8,488 bases of DNA from Betaproteobacteria bacterium (GCA_005888955.1 VBCS01000030.1:1-8488); one strand, 5' to 3'. Numbered from the stretch's first letter, positions 1 through 7,269 are shown. Numbers and translations are program-made. Notes: generated from the letters alone by a model not told the origin.

Positions 1-68
1 AATCCAGGATCGCGCGGGCGGGGTTCACTCGACGTGAGGTTGCACGCGTCCGTTGGGCGGGTCTGCAG
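1..68. other. Short non-coding edge, nothing recognised
   Basis: These 68 bases lie beyond the 3' end of the membrane/spermidine-synthase-like gene. Short open frames cross them, but none resembles a known protein end. I found no convincing terminator hairpin with a T-run. Confidence 0.4.
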
Positions 69-2135
69 TTAATCGTCGCGCTTCAACACTTGCACGATGT
101 TGTTGAAATCGTCCGTCCAGAGACGCAAGCCTGCGCGCGGCTCGATCGCTTCCTCTGCCTCTTCGATCGGCTCTGCTTCGAGCCTGGTTTCGCTGTCGGA
201 CAGAAGCACCCAGTCGCTGCGGCTTCCCATCGGCTCTTCCCCATCGTCGGCGACCAGGACCGCGTGGAGGCCCGCGGCGTCCGCCAGCTCTTGGACGACC
301 GGAACGAGATCGAGATAGCGGTTCGTCACGTGGAAGGCGATGATGCCTCCCGACTTCACATGCCTGCGGTAGATTGCGAGCGCTTCGGCAGTGATCAGGT
401 GGACGGGTATCGCATCGCTGGAAAAGGCGTCGATCGCCAGCACGTCGAAGCCCTGTGGCGCTTCGCGTTCCAGGCTCAACCGCGCATCGCCCAGCGCGAT
501 CTCTATCGTCGCGTCGCTCCGGGAAAGAAAGCTGAAATCACGCTTGGCGATACCGATCACCGCGGGGTTGATATCGTAGAAGCGGTACACGTCGCCCTTG
601 CTGCCGTAGGTGCCAATCGTGCCGGTGCCCAAGCCGATGACGCCTACCCGCAACGGACGCATCGACGGATGCAGCGATTCGAGTGCGCGGCCGATACCGG
701 ACGATTGCGTGTAATACGTCGTCGGCTTCCGCTCGAGCTCCGGCAACGGGTATTGAGTGCCGTGCAAGATGGTGCCGTGGATGAGCGAACGGTGGTAGTT
801 CGCCGTGCCCGCGTTCCATTCCTGCACGCGCAGCACGCCGTAGAAATTACGCGTGGCCGACACCGTGTTCTCGTAGAAGCCGTGGATTCCCCAACCTGCA
901 GCCCCGAGAGAGAAGAGGAATGACGCGACCCCCAGCACCGCGAAGATCGGGTGGACGCGATGCGCCTGAAACACCAGCAGCGCGGCGCAGATGACGAGAC
1001 CGAACGCGAGCTCGAAATACGCGGGCAGAACGAGCGGTGCGACCAGACCGACCAGCGCCGAGCCGATCGCGCCGCCCAGCGCGATCATCAGGTAGAAACG
1101 GGTCAGATACCGCGGTGCGGGCTTGAGCCGCGCGAGCTCCCCGTGACAGAACATGCACGCGACGAACAGCCCGGCGCAGAACACGCCGATTTGCAACTGC
1201 AACTGATGCGTGAGCTCCTGATCGGCAAGCGCCCAGGCCATGACGCCCAGGGCCGCGGCGAGCACGGCCAGGAAGATTTCGCGCCGATACCAGCGCGTGC
1301 TGTCGAAGCAAAGGATGAAGCTCAAGAGGTAAATCGACAGCGGCGCGATCCAGAGGAGTGGGATCGACGCAATGTTCTGGCAAATGTGATTCGACACCGC
1401 AAGTAGCAGGTACGAGGCCGTCGCGGCCAGCGCGGTCCACAGGAACTGCCGGCCGCGCGTCGGTGGCGCCTCGCTCGCGGTGCGCACCCCATCACTGGCG
1501 GGCGCAACCGCTGTTCTGGCCGGCCGCGCGGAGAGGCTGTACCACCCGGACGCCGCAGTCAGCAAAGCGAACGCGACGTATGCGCCCGACCAGCCGTACG
1601 ACTGCAGGCGCGTGGTCACCCAGGGCTCGAGGGCGAACGGATATCCGAGGAGCGCCAGCATCGATGCCAGATTGGAAAGCGCGAACAGGCGATACGGGCT
1701 CTTTCCCGGAAAACTTCGGGCAAACCACGCTTGCACGAGCGGACTGGTCGTCGACAGCAGGAAGTACGGCAGGCCTATGGTCGCCGCGAGGAGGCCGAGA
1801 ATGAGGAGCGACGGATTCTCGCTGCCGAGCGGCTTCCACTGCGCGCCGGGCACGATGGGCAGCAGCGCACAACTCAAAGCGAGCAGCGCGATGTGCAGCC
1901 GAGCTTGCCCTCGGGAGGACAGGCGACGCGTGACCGCGTCCGAATACGCGTAGCCCAGGAGCAGCGTCGTCTGGAAGAACACCAGGCAGGTCGTCCACAC
2001 CGCCGCGGATCCTCCGAACCACGGCAGGATCTGCTTGGCCATGATCGGCTGCAACAGGAAAAGCAGAAACGCGCTGAAAAAGATCGTCGCTGCGTAGAGG
2101 GGCATGAATGTGGCCCGGCGTCGCGCCGGCGCCAC
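69..2135 (-). CDS. Membrane protein fused to a spermidine-synthase-like domain
   Basis: The 688-residue product has two parts. Residues about 12-412 are very hydrophobic, with roughly 12-13 membrane helices. Residues about 420-688 form a soluble domain with a SAM-methyltransferase/spermidine-synthase fold: GLGTGT at 501-506 (motif I), DINP at 521-524, GDAR at 549-552 and DAFSSDAIP at 569-577, ending in WTDDFNN at 673-679. This arrangement matches the 'fused MFS/spermidine synthase' families. Their reaction is mostly unproven, so polyamine synthesis should not be assumed. An acidic, Glu-rich insertion lies at about 652-665. The start is uncertain. The GTG at 2135 gives an Arg-rich leader (APARRRATF) before helix 1, while the ATG at 2103-2105 gives MPLYAATIFF, which resembles typical family N-termini. 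Neither has a clear Shine-Dalgarno site. The stop is at 69-71. The gene lies 178 bases downstream of the same-strand pseudoprotease gene, with REP-like repeats between them. Confidence 0.85.
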   Translation of the reverse strand: MAPARRRATFMPLYAATIFFSAFLLFLLQPIMAKQILPWFGGSAAVWTTCLVFFQTTLLLGYAYSDAVTRRLSSRGQARLHIALLALSCALLPIVPGAQWKPLGSENPSLLILGLLAATIGLPYFLLSTTSPLVQAWFARSFPGKSPYRLFALSNLASMLALLGYPFALEPWVTTRLQSYGWSGAYVAFALLTAASGWYSLSARPARTAVAPASDGVRTASEAPPTRGRQFLWTALAATASYLLLAVSNHICQNIASIPLLWIAPLSIYLLSFILCFDSTRWYRREIFLAVLAAALGVMAWALADQELTHQLQLQIGVFCAGLFVACMFCHGELARLKPAPRYLTRFYLMIALGGAIGSALVGLVAPLVLPAYFELAFGLVICAALLVFQAHRVHPIFAVLGVASFLFSLGAAGWGIHGFYENTVSATRNFYGVLRVQEWNAGTANYHRSLIHGTILHGTQYPLPELERKPTTYYTQSSGIGRALESLHPSMRPLRVGVIGLGTGTIGTYGSKGDVYRFYDINPAVIGIAKRDFSFLSRSDATIEIALGDARLSLEREAPQGFDVLAIDAFSSDAIPVHLITAEALAIYRRHVKSGGIIAFHVTNRYLDLVPVVQELADAAGLHAVLVADDGEEPMGSRSDWVLLSDSETRLEAEPIEEAEEAIEPRAGLRLWTDDFNNIVQVLKRDD

Positions 2136-2180
2136 CCGCGCAGGCAGCGCGCATTGTACGTGGATTGAAGGCGCAGCGGC

Positions 2181-2305
2181 CGTAGCCTGGGTTCCGCGCT
2201 CCGCGCGAAGCCCGGGGCGGCGTCTTCATTCACGTTGACCCGGGCATCCCCCGGATCAAGTCCGGGTCAGCCCAGGCTACGACTATTCATCCCGGGCTAC
2301 GACTA
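2181..2305. repeat. REP-like palindromic repeat cluster with short direct repeat
   Basis: The gene-free gap holds nested repeats. A perfect 11-bp inverted repeat pairs CGTAGCCTGGG (2181-2191) with CCCAGGCTACG (2271-2281). Inside it, a perfect 8-bp pair TGACCCGG (2236-2243) and CCGGGTCA (2262-2269) encloses an alternative small hairpin CCGGA-TCAAG-TCCGG (2251-2265). The right end is partly duplicated: CCCAGGCTACGACTA (2271-2285) and CCCGGGCTACGACTA (2291-2305) match at 14 of 15 bases with a 20-base period. The GTAGCC(T/C)GGGTT...AGCCCGGG style resembles dispersed REP-type elements common in GC-rich proteobacteria. Lying just past the pseudoprotease stop, it could also serve as a transcription stop or mRNA-stabilising structure for that gene. 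There is no T-run typical of an intrinsic terminator. Confidence 0.6.
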
Positions 2306-2313
2306 CATAGTGA

Positions 2314-3351
2314 TCAGAGCGTTGGCTTCTGGCGGAAGTAATCGAGGCGGTCGATCGAGGGGACTTTGAGTTCGCGCACGTCGCTGTCCTGCAGGACGCG
2401 GAGCGGGATTTCGCTGCCCGCGGCGCCGCGTCCCCACACCTTGCGGTAGAACTCCTCCTGTGAATGCACCGCGTCGCCGCCGACGCCGAGGATGATGTCG
2501 CCGACGTGGACCCCCGCGCGATCGGCGGGGCCCTCGGGCGATACCCGCGTGACCAGAAGCCGGCCCTGTATTTCATCGGCGGCGACGCCGAGCCACGGCC
2601 GGGCCGGCCCGGCACGGCGGCCGGATTTCACGAGATCGGGCAGGATCGGCGTCAAGAGCTCGACCGGAACAAACATATTTCCCGGCAGGTGCGGGTCGGC
2701 AGCGGTCGCATCGCGCAAGATGAGGGAACCAACACCGAGCAGCGAGCCGTCCTTGCCGATCAGCGCTGCGCCGCTCCAGTTGAGCGTTGGCGGCGAAGTG
2801 AAGATCGCCCGGTCGAGCAGATATTCCCAGTTGCCTGTGAATGACCGGCGCGAAACGACGTAGGCGAGCGTGACGTCGCTGCGTCCGCCGTAATTCACGA
2901 TCAGCACCGGATCGCTCTCGGCGAGCGCAGCGGAGTCGCCAAGGTGCAACGGCGCGGCGTCGAAGGGTGCGACCGATCGCACCAGCGCCAAGCCGGAAGC
3001 ATGGTCGTAGCCAACGACCACAGCGGGCAAAGTACGGCCCCTGTCGTCGCTGATCCTGACTTCATCGGCTTCGATGACGAGATAGCCGATGGTCAGAATC
3101 AGGCCGTCCTTGTCGATGACCACACCGGTACCCTCGCGCTCTGCGCCCAGCGTCGTCGCGCTGCGCGCATCGGGCAACGCCCTGGCCTGGACTTTCACGA
3201 TCGCACCAAAGAATTTTTCGGCGTCGATGCCTGCCTGCACATTGTCGGCGGCAGCCCTGTCAGCGGCGACCGCGGGCAAGGCAACCGCAAGACCCCCGGC
3301 AATCAGCCATGCCGTGACACGCCACCAAGACCGCGAGCGAGAAGGAATCAT
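2314..3351 (-). CDS. Exported HtrA/S1C-like PDZ protein, probable pseudoprotease
   Basis: The 345-residue product starts with a signal peptide (WRVTAWLIAGGLAVALPAVAA, hydrophobic core about 13-28, likely cut after AVA/AVAA near residue 29-30), so it should act in the periplasm. Residues about 45-235 have the trypsin-like HtrA fold, shown by GTGVVIDKDGLILT (74-87) and VVGYDHASGLALV (112-124). Residues about 250-335 form a PDZ domain (RPWLGV 251-256, GPADRAGVHVGDIILGV 274-290). The triad is broken. The His of TNNHVV is Tyr90 (ILTIGYLV), and the Asp of SDIAL is Gly120 (ASGLAL). Ser193 remains, but in NWSGAAL rather than GNSGGAL. The ATG at 3349-3351 has AGAGG about 6 bases upstream. It is transcribed divergently from the sugar-acid operon and followed by REP-like repeats. 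Similar inactive S1C-like proteins exist, and a chaperone or peptide-binding role is only an inference. Confidence 0.85.
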   Translation of the reverse strand: MIPSRSRSWWRVTAWLIAGGLAVALPAVAADRAAADNVQAGIDAEKFFGAIVKVQARALPDARSATTLGAEREGTGVVIDKDGLILTIGYLVIEADEVRISDDRGRTLPAVVVGYDHASGLALVRSVAPFDAAPLHLGDSAALAESDPVLIVNYGGRSDVTLAYVVSRRSFTGNWEYLLDRAIFTSPPTLNWSGAALIGKDGSLLGVGSLILRDATAADPHLPGNMFVPVELLTPILPDLVKSGRRAGPARPWLGVAADEIQGRLLVTRVSPEGPADRAGVHVGDIILGVGGDAVHSQEEFYRKVWGRGAAGSEIPLRVLQDSDVRELKVPSIDRLDYFRQKPTL

Positions 3352-3371
3352 GACGACCTCTGGGGAAAGAA

Positions 3372-3416
3372 GCGGTCGCTGATGATCTTTCGGCTATGGC
3401 GCGCTCGAGCGACCGC
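3372..3416. promoter_or_regulatory. Candidate operator: inverted repeat in the divergent promoter region
   Basis: GCGGTCGCT (3372-3380) and AGCGACCGC (3408-3416) form a perfect 9-bp inverted repeat with a 27-base spacer. The right arm overlaps a perfect palindrome CGCTCGAGCG (3402-3411). It lies between the pseudoprotease start and the -10 box of the rightward operon, where a regulator could control either side. No regulator gene is present in the window. Chance occurrence in GC-rich DNA is possible, so this is a weak call. Confidence 0.25.
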
Positions 3417-3474
3417 CGCAACCATCGCGCCTGCAACCTTCGACTCGCGGGCCTCACGCCCGGTTCCGCCCCGC

Positions 3475-3480
3475 TATAAT
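3475..3480 (+). promoter_or_regulatory. -10 box of the catabolic operon promoter
   Basis: A perfect TATAAT stands out in GC-rich DNA 38 bases before the TTG start of the first operon gene. Transcription would begin near 3486-3488, giving a leader of about 31 bases that contains the GAGGAG ribosome site. No good TTGACA-like -35 is seen at 16-18 bases upstream. That position holds CCTCAC and sits within a small hairpin CGGGC-CTCAC-GCCCG (3448-3462), so activation by a regulator is possible. Confidence 0.5.
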
Positions 3481-3504
3481 GCGCTCGACACACCGCTTCG
3501 CCCT

Positions 3505-3510
3505 GAGGAG
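3505..3510 (+). promoter_or_regulatory. Ribosome binding site GAGGAG fixing a TTG start
   Basis: GAGGAG lies 7 bases before TTG (3518-3520). The in-frame ATG at 3479-3481 overlaps the -10 box and would fall outside the transcript, so the TTG is the preferred start. Confidence 0.65.
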
Positions 3511-3517
3511 CCTCCTT

Positions 3518-4468
3518 TTGAAGACCAGCGCCGCGACTGCGCCCGATTTGGCGCGCTCGGTGATCGCCGTACCGCCGCTCGCGCGGCTGCCCGACCTCGA
3601 GCTGAACGCCGCGGCCAATCGGGTTCTGATCCGCCACCTCGAGGAAGGTGGCGTGACGACCCTGATGTATGGAGGCAACGCCAATTTTTACAATGTGGGC
3701 CTCTACGAATACGCCGCCATCCTCGACTTTCTCGAGCAGGCGGTCGCCATGGACAGCTGGATCGTGCCGTCGGCCGGGCCGGATTTCGGCAAGTTGCTCG
3801 ATCAGGCCCGTGTGCTCAAGACGCGCGCCTTCCCCACAGCGATGGTTCTGCCGCAGACGTTTCCGGCGACGCCCGATGGCAGTGAGCAGGCGATCCGTCG
3901 TTTTGCCGACGCCTTCGGACGGCCGGTCATCGTCTATCTCAAGGCCGAAAACTTTCTCACGCCCGCGCATGTCGAGCGACTAGTCGACGCCGGCGCCGTG
4001 CTCGGGATCAAGTATGCCGTGGTGCGTGCCGACCCGGTCCAGGATGACTTTTTGCGCGAGCTCGTCGACCGCATCGACGCGAATCTCGTCATCAGCGGTA
4101 TCGGCGAGCGACCGGCCCTCGCGCACGTGCGCGACTTCGGGCTCGCGGGATTTACGTCGGGTTCGGTATGCGTCGGACCACGAGGCTCGACTCGGCTGCT
4201 GGCGGCGCTCAAAGCGAAGAGCTTGTCCGCCGCGGAAGCGCTGCGCGCCGTCTATCTCCCTCTGGAAGCCCTGCGCGATACGCTCTCGCCGATCCGGGTG
4301 CTGCACGAAGCGGTAACTCTCGCCGGCATCGCCGACATGGGCCCGATCCTACCGCCGCTGTCCAACATCGACGCCGACCATCGCGCGGCGATCCGCGCCG
4401 CCGCGCAGAAGCTGCTGGCGACGGACCGCGCTTTGGCACGTACGCCCGCAACGGTGGGCACAGCATGA
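3518..4468 (+). CDS. DHDPS/NAL-family aldolase or dehydratase (substrate unknown)
   Basis: The 316-residue product (TTG start) has the length and layout of the dihydrodipicolinate synthase / N-acetylneuraminate lyase family, which are TIM-barrel enzymes using a Schiff-base lysine. Lys165 in GIKYAVVR (163-170) fits that lysine, and Tyr140 in VIVYLK fits the conserved YN-P tyrosine. The usual G-T-T-G-E carboxylate-binding loop is absent and replaced by YGGNANFYNVG (51-61), so this is not lysine-pathway DapA. The family also includes 2-keto-3-deoxy-sugar-acid aldolases and dehydratases such as L-2-keto-3-deoxyarabonate dehydratase. With an IlvD-type dehydratase overlapping by ATGA at 4465-4468, acting on its 2-keto-3-deoxy product is the most reasonable inference. 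It is the first gene of the operon and sits behind a TATAAT box. Whether it cleaves (to pyruvate plus an aldehyde) or dehydrates cannot be told from the sequence. Confidence 0.85.
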   Translation: MKTSAATAPDLARSVIAVPPLARLPDLELNAAANRVLIRHLEEGGVTTLMYGGNANFYNVGLYEYAAILDFLEQAVAMDSWIVPSAGPDFGKLLDQARVLKTRAFPTAMVLPQTFPATPDGSEQAIRRFADAFGRPVIVYLKAENFLTPAHVERLVDAGAVLGIKYAVVRADPVQDDFLRELVDRIDANLVISGIGERPALAHVRDFGLAGFTSGSVCVGPRGSTRLLAALKAKSLSAAEALRAVYLPLEALRDTLSPIRVLHEAVTLAGIADMGPILPPLSNIDADHRAAIRAAAQKLLATDRALARTPATVGTA

Positions 4469-6192
4469 CCGCGCGCAAGAAGCCCGAAGAGCTGCGCTCA
4501 CACCGCTGGTTCGGCGCGAGCGACATGCGAGCGTTCGGACACCACTCGCGCGTCGCGCAGATGGGTTACTCGCGCAGCGATTATCTGGGCAAGCCCATCA
4601 TCGCGATTATCAACACCTGGAGCGACATCAACGCCTGTCATTCGCATTTCAGGCAGCGGGCCGAGGAAGTGAAGCGCGGAGTGCTGCAGGCCGGCGGCTT
4701 TCCGCTGGAGATGCCGGCGATCGCGCTCGCCGAAGTCTTCCAGAAGCCGACGACGATGCTCTACCGCAATCTGCTCGCGCTCGAGACCGAGGAGCTGTTG
4801 CGCTCGTATCCGGTCGACGGCGCGGTGCTGATGGGCGGCTGCGATAAGACCACACCCGCGTTGCTGATGGGTGCCATCAGCATGAACCTGCCGGCGATCT
4901 TCATGCCTGCAGGGCCGATGCTGCGCGGCAATTGGCGCGACCAGCCGCTCGGTAGCGGCTCCGACGTCTGGAAATACTGGGCCGAGAAGCGCGCCGGCAA
5001 GGTCAGCGACGAGCAATGGGCCGAGCTCGAGGACGGCATCGCGCGTTCGCCGGGTCACTGCATGACCATGGGCACCGCGTCGACGATGACTTCCGCGGCC
5101 GAGGCGCTCGGTTTCACCCTGCCGGGTGCGGTGTCGATCCCTGCCGCCGACTCGCGCCACGCGCGCATGGCGACCGATACCGGCCGGCGCATCGTCGAGA
5201 TGGTCTGGGAGGACCTGAAGCCGCGCGATTTTGTCGGCGCCGCCTCCGTCGACAACGCGATTACCACCATCCTCGCGCTCGGCGGCTCGACCAACGCCGT
5301 CGTGCACATGGTCGCGGTGGCGCGTCGGGCGGGCGTTGCGCTGTCGATCGACCGCTTCGATGAGCTCGCGCGCAAGACGCCGCTCGTCGCCAACATACGT
5401 CCCGCAGGCAAGTTTCTCATGGAAGATTTTTATTACGCCGGTGGCTTGCGCGCTTTGCTCAAGGACATAGGCGATCTGCTGGCGCTCGACGCGCGCACCG
5501 TGAACGGCAGGACGCTGGGAGAGAATATCGCCGGCGCGGAAGTGTTCAATCGCGACGTCATCCTTCCGCGCGAGAAGGCGCTGGTCGCGAGCGGCAGCCT
5601 CGCCGTATTGCGCGGCAATCTCGCGCCGGGCGGCGCAGTGATCAAGCCCGCCGCGGCCGAGCCCCAGCTGCTCAAGCATCTCGGACCGGCGGTCGTCTTT
5701 GCCGACTACAACGACATGGCGGCGCGGATCGACGATCCGGCATTGGCCGTCACTGCCGACTCCGTGCTCGTGCTGCAGAACGCGGGCCCGCTGGGCGCTC
5801 CGGGCATGCCGGAATGGGGCCAGCTGCCCATTCCCAAGAAGCTGCTGGAAAAAGGCGTCCGCGATATGGTGCGCATCTCCGATGCGCGCATGAGCGGGAC
5901 GAGCTACGGCGCGTGCGTGCTGCACGTCGCGCCGGAATCCTTCGTCGGCGGGCCGCTCGCGCTGGTTCGCACCGGCGACCTGATCGAGCTCGACGTAGCG
6001 AATCGCCGTCTGGAGCTCAAAGTAAGCGACGCGGAGCTTGCGCGCCGCCGCGCCGCGTGGAAGAAGCCCGAGCCGCGCTACGAGCGCGGCTACGGAGCGC
6101 TCTACCAGCGCCATATTACGCAGGCCGACGAGGGCTACGATTTCGATTTCCTCGAGGGCACCGCGCCGACGGCGGAGCCCGAGATCCACTGA
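4465..6192 (+). CDS. IlvD/Edd-family dehydratase, L-arabinonate dehydratase-like
   Basis: The 575-residue product is a full-length IlvD/Edd dehydratase, a cytoplasmic iron-sulfur enzyme that removes water from a polyhydroxy acid to give a 2-keto-3-deoxy acid. Cys58 (SDINACHSH), Cys126 (GGCDKTTPA) and Cys199 (GHCMTMGTAS) match the three [2Fe-2S] cluster cysteines. Glu90, Lys128 (carbamylated in characterised pentonate dehydratases) and Glu450 fit metal-site residues, and Ser477 in ARMSGTSYG is the likely catalytic base. Length, the N-terminal RSHRWFG, PGMPEWGQLPIP and the C-terminal GYDFDFLEG resemble the L-arabinonate dehydratase group more than branched-chain IlvD. The exact substrate (arabinonate, xylonate, galactonate, fuconate or other) is not decidable by eye. 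The ATG overlaps the previous stop by 4 bases, with GGTGGG 6 bases upstream (4453-4458), which suggests translational coupling. The reading frame is open well upstream, but that extension lies inside the previous gene. Confidence 0.92.
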   Translation: MTARKKPEELRSHRWFGASDMRAFGHHSRVAQMGYSRSDYLGKPIIAIINTWSDINACHSHFRQRAEEVKRGVLQAGGFPLEMPAIALAEVFQKPTTMLYRNLLALETEELLRSYPVDGAVLMGGCDKTTPALLMGAISMNLPAIFMPAGPMLRGNWRDQPLGSGSDVWKYWAEKRAGKVSDEQWAELEDGIARSPGHCMTMGTASTMTSAAEALGFTLPGAVSIPAADSRHARMATDTGRRIVEMVWEDLKPRDFVGAASVDNAITTILALGGSTNAVVHMVAVARRAGVALSIDRFDELARKTPLVANIRPAGKFLMEDFYYAGGLRALLKDIGDLLALDARTVNGRTLGENIAGAEVFNRDVILPREKALVASGSLAVLRGNLAPGGAVIKPAAAEPQLLKHLGPAVVFADYNDMAARIDDPALAVTADSVLVLQNAGPLGAPGMPEWGQLPIPKKLLEKGVRDMVRISDARMSGTSYGACVLHVAPESFVGGPLALVRTGDLIELDVANRRLELKVSDAELARRRAAWKKPEPRYERGYGALYQRHITQADEGYDFDFLEGTAPTAEPEIH

Positions 6193-6193
6193 C

Positions 6194-7243
6194 GTGCGCA
6201 CCGTTGCCGCGCCACGGCTCGTCGAGTTCGTGACCGCGATCATGCATGCCGCCGGCTGCAACGCCGTGGAAGCCGCGACGATCGCGCGACGGCTGGTCGA
6301 TTCCAATCTGGTCGGCCACGATTCGCACGGCGTATTGCGCGTCGGCAAATACCTGGAATGGATGCACAGCGGTTGGCTAAAAGCCAATCAGGCGCCGACG
6401 ATCGTATTCGAGAGCGACGCCATCGCGATCGTCGACGGTAATCGCGGCTTCGGGCAGGTGGTGGGGGAATTCGCGGGCAGCCTCGGCACGACGAAAGCGG
6501 CGAAAACGGGAATCGCGATGATCGGCTTGCGCAACTGCGGACATCTCGGCCGCGTCGGCGACTGGGCCGAGCTCGCCGCGGCGGTGGGACAGGTGTCGCT
6601 GCATTTCCTGAACACCTCGAACGGGCTGCGCGTCGCGCCCTTCGGTGGCGGCGATCGCCGGCTGTCGACCAATCCGATCACCATCGGCGTTCCGGTCGCC
6701 GGCAGCGATCCCGTGATCATGGACATGACGACGTCGATGGTCGCCGAGGGCAAGCTCATGGTCGCGGTCAACCGCGGCGATCGTGTGCCCGAAGGCTGGA
6801 TCATCGACAAGCACGGGCGGCCGACGACCGAGCCGAAGGATTTCTACGACGGTGGGGCGCTGCTGACCGTCGGCGGACACAAGGGCTCGGGACTGTCCAT
6901 CGTGACCGACCTCCTCGCCGGCGCGATCTCAACAGGCAAGAGCTCCGATCCGGCCGACAGCGTGCTGCGCAACAACATGCTCTCGATCTACATCGCGCCG
7001 AATGTCTATGATGCTGAAGGCACGGTTGCGCGCGAAGCGGCGCGCTTCGTCGCGTGGGTCAAAGCTTCGCCGCCGCTCAATCCCGATACGCCTGTGCTCC
7101 TGCCCGGCGAAGTGGAGCGGAAGACGCGTGCCGAACGGACGACGCGGGGGATTCCTCTCGACGACAAGACGTACGCGGACCTGCTGGCTACCGCGGCATC
7201 GGTAGGCATCTCGGAAGCCAGCGCAGCCGCTGCGATCGCCTGA
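6194..7243 (+). CDS. Ldh_2-family malate/L-lactate-type dehydrogenase
   Basis: The 349-residue product belongs to the malate/L-lactate/ureidoglycolate dehydrogenase family (Ldh_2), NAD(P)-dependent enzymes that interconvert 2-hydroxy and 2-keto acids and do not use a Rossmann fold. Visible family motifs are GHDSHGVLR (41-49, with His45 as the usual catalytic His), NCGHLGRVGDW (114-124), LSTNPI (157-162), DMTTS (177-181) and GGHKGSGL (227-234). The GTG start lies one base after the dehydratase stop (TGA-C-GTG). It is chosen because residues 1-50 align with normal family N-termini. The next in-frame ATG (6242) would delete the first helix, and no strong Shine-Dalgarno is seen, so coupling to the upstream gene is likely. 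In this operon it could reduce or oxidise a keto acid made by the dehydratase/aldolase pair, or act on the imported acid itself. Substrate and cofactor are unknown. Confidence 0.88.
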   Translation: MRTVAAPRLVEFVTAIMHAAGCNAVEAATIARRLVDSNLVGHDSHGVLRVGKYLEWMHSGWLKANQAPTIVFESDAIAIVDGNRGFGQVVGEFAGSLGTTKAAKTGIAMIGLRNCGHLGRVGDWAELAAAVGQVSLHFLNTSNGLRVAPFGGGDRRLSTNPITIGVPVAGSDPVIMDMTTSMVAEGKLMVAVNRGDRVPEGWIIDKHGRPTTEPKDFYDGGALLTVGGHKGSGLSIVTDLLAGAISTGKSSDPADSVLRNNMLSIYIAPNVYDAEGTVAREAARFVAWVKASPPLNPDTPVLLPGEVERKTRAERTTRGIPLDDKTYADLLATAASVGISEASAAAAIA

Positions 7244-7269
7244 TCGTCGCCGGCAGAGGAGCAACAGCG

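Noticed and set aside
90..923. A 277-codon plus-strand frame opposite the spermidine-synthase-like domain
   Set aside because: It is a shadow of the conserved minus-strand gene, with no domain-like sequence and no ribosome site.
2236..2269. Intrinsic terminator after the pseudoprotease gene
   Set aside because: A hairpin is possible, but no T-run follows on the minus strand, and the nested repeat pattern fits a REP-like element better.
2944..3885. A 313-codon plus-strand frame crossing the divergent promoter region
   Set aside because: It overlaps the pseudoprotease antisense and the aldolase out of frame, crosses the -10 box, and has low-complexity Arg-rich translation.
4168..4464. Upstream extension of the dehydratase frame (99 extra codons)
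   Set aside because: It lies wholly inside the preceding aldolase gene in another frame. The ATG at 4465 with GGTGGG upstream gives a normal family-length protein.
6038..6193. Upstream extension of the dehydrogenase frame inside the dehydratase
   Set aside because: The extra residues are Arg/Ser-rich and unlike the family. GTG at 6194 gives a standard Ldh_2 N-terminus.
4498..6387. A 629-codon open frame on the minus strand opposite the dehydratase
   Set aside because: It is antisense to a clearly conserved IlvD/Edd enzyme, its translation is rich in Arg/His/Ala with no recognisable domain, and long antisense frames are expected in GC-rich genes with strong third-position GC bias.
7054..7269. 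Upstream extension of the Bug protein frame
   Set aside because: It would bury the signal peptide. ATG 7270 has AGAGGAG at 8 bases and starts a textbook export signal.
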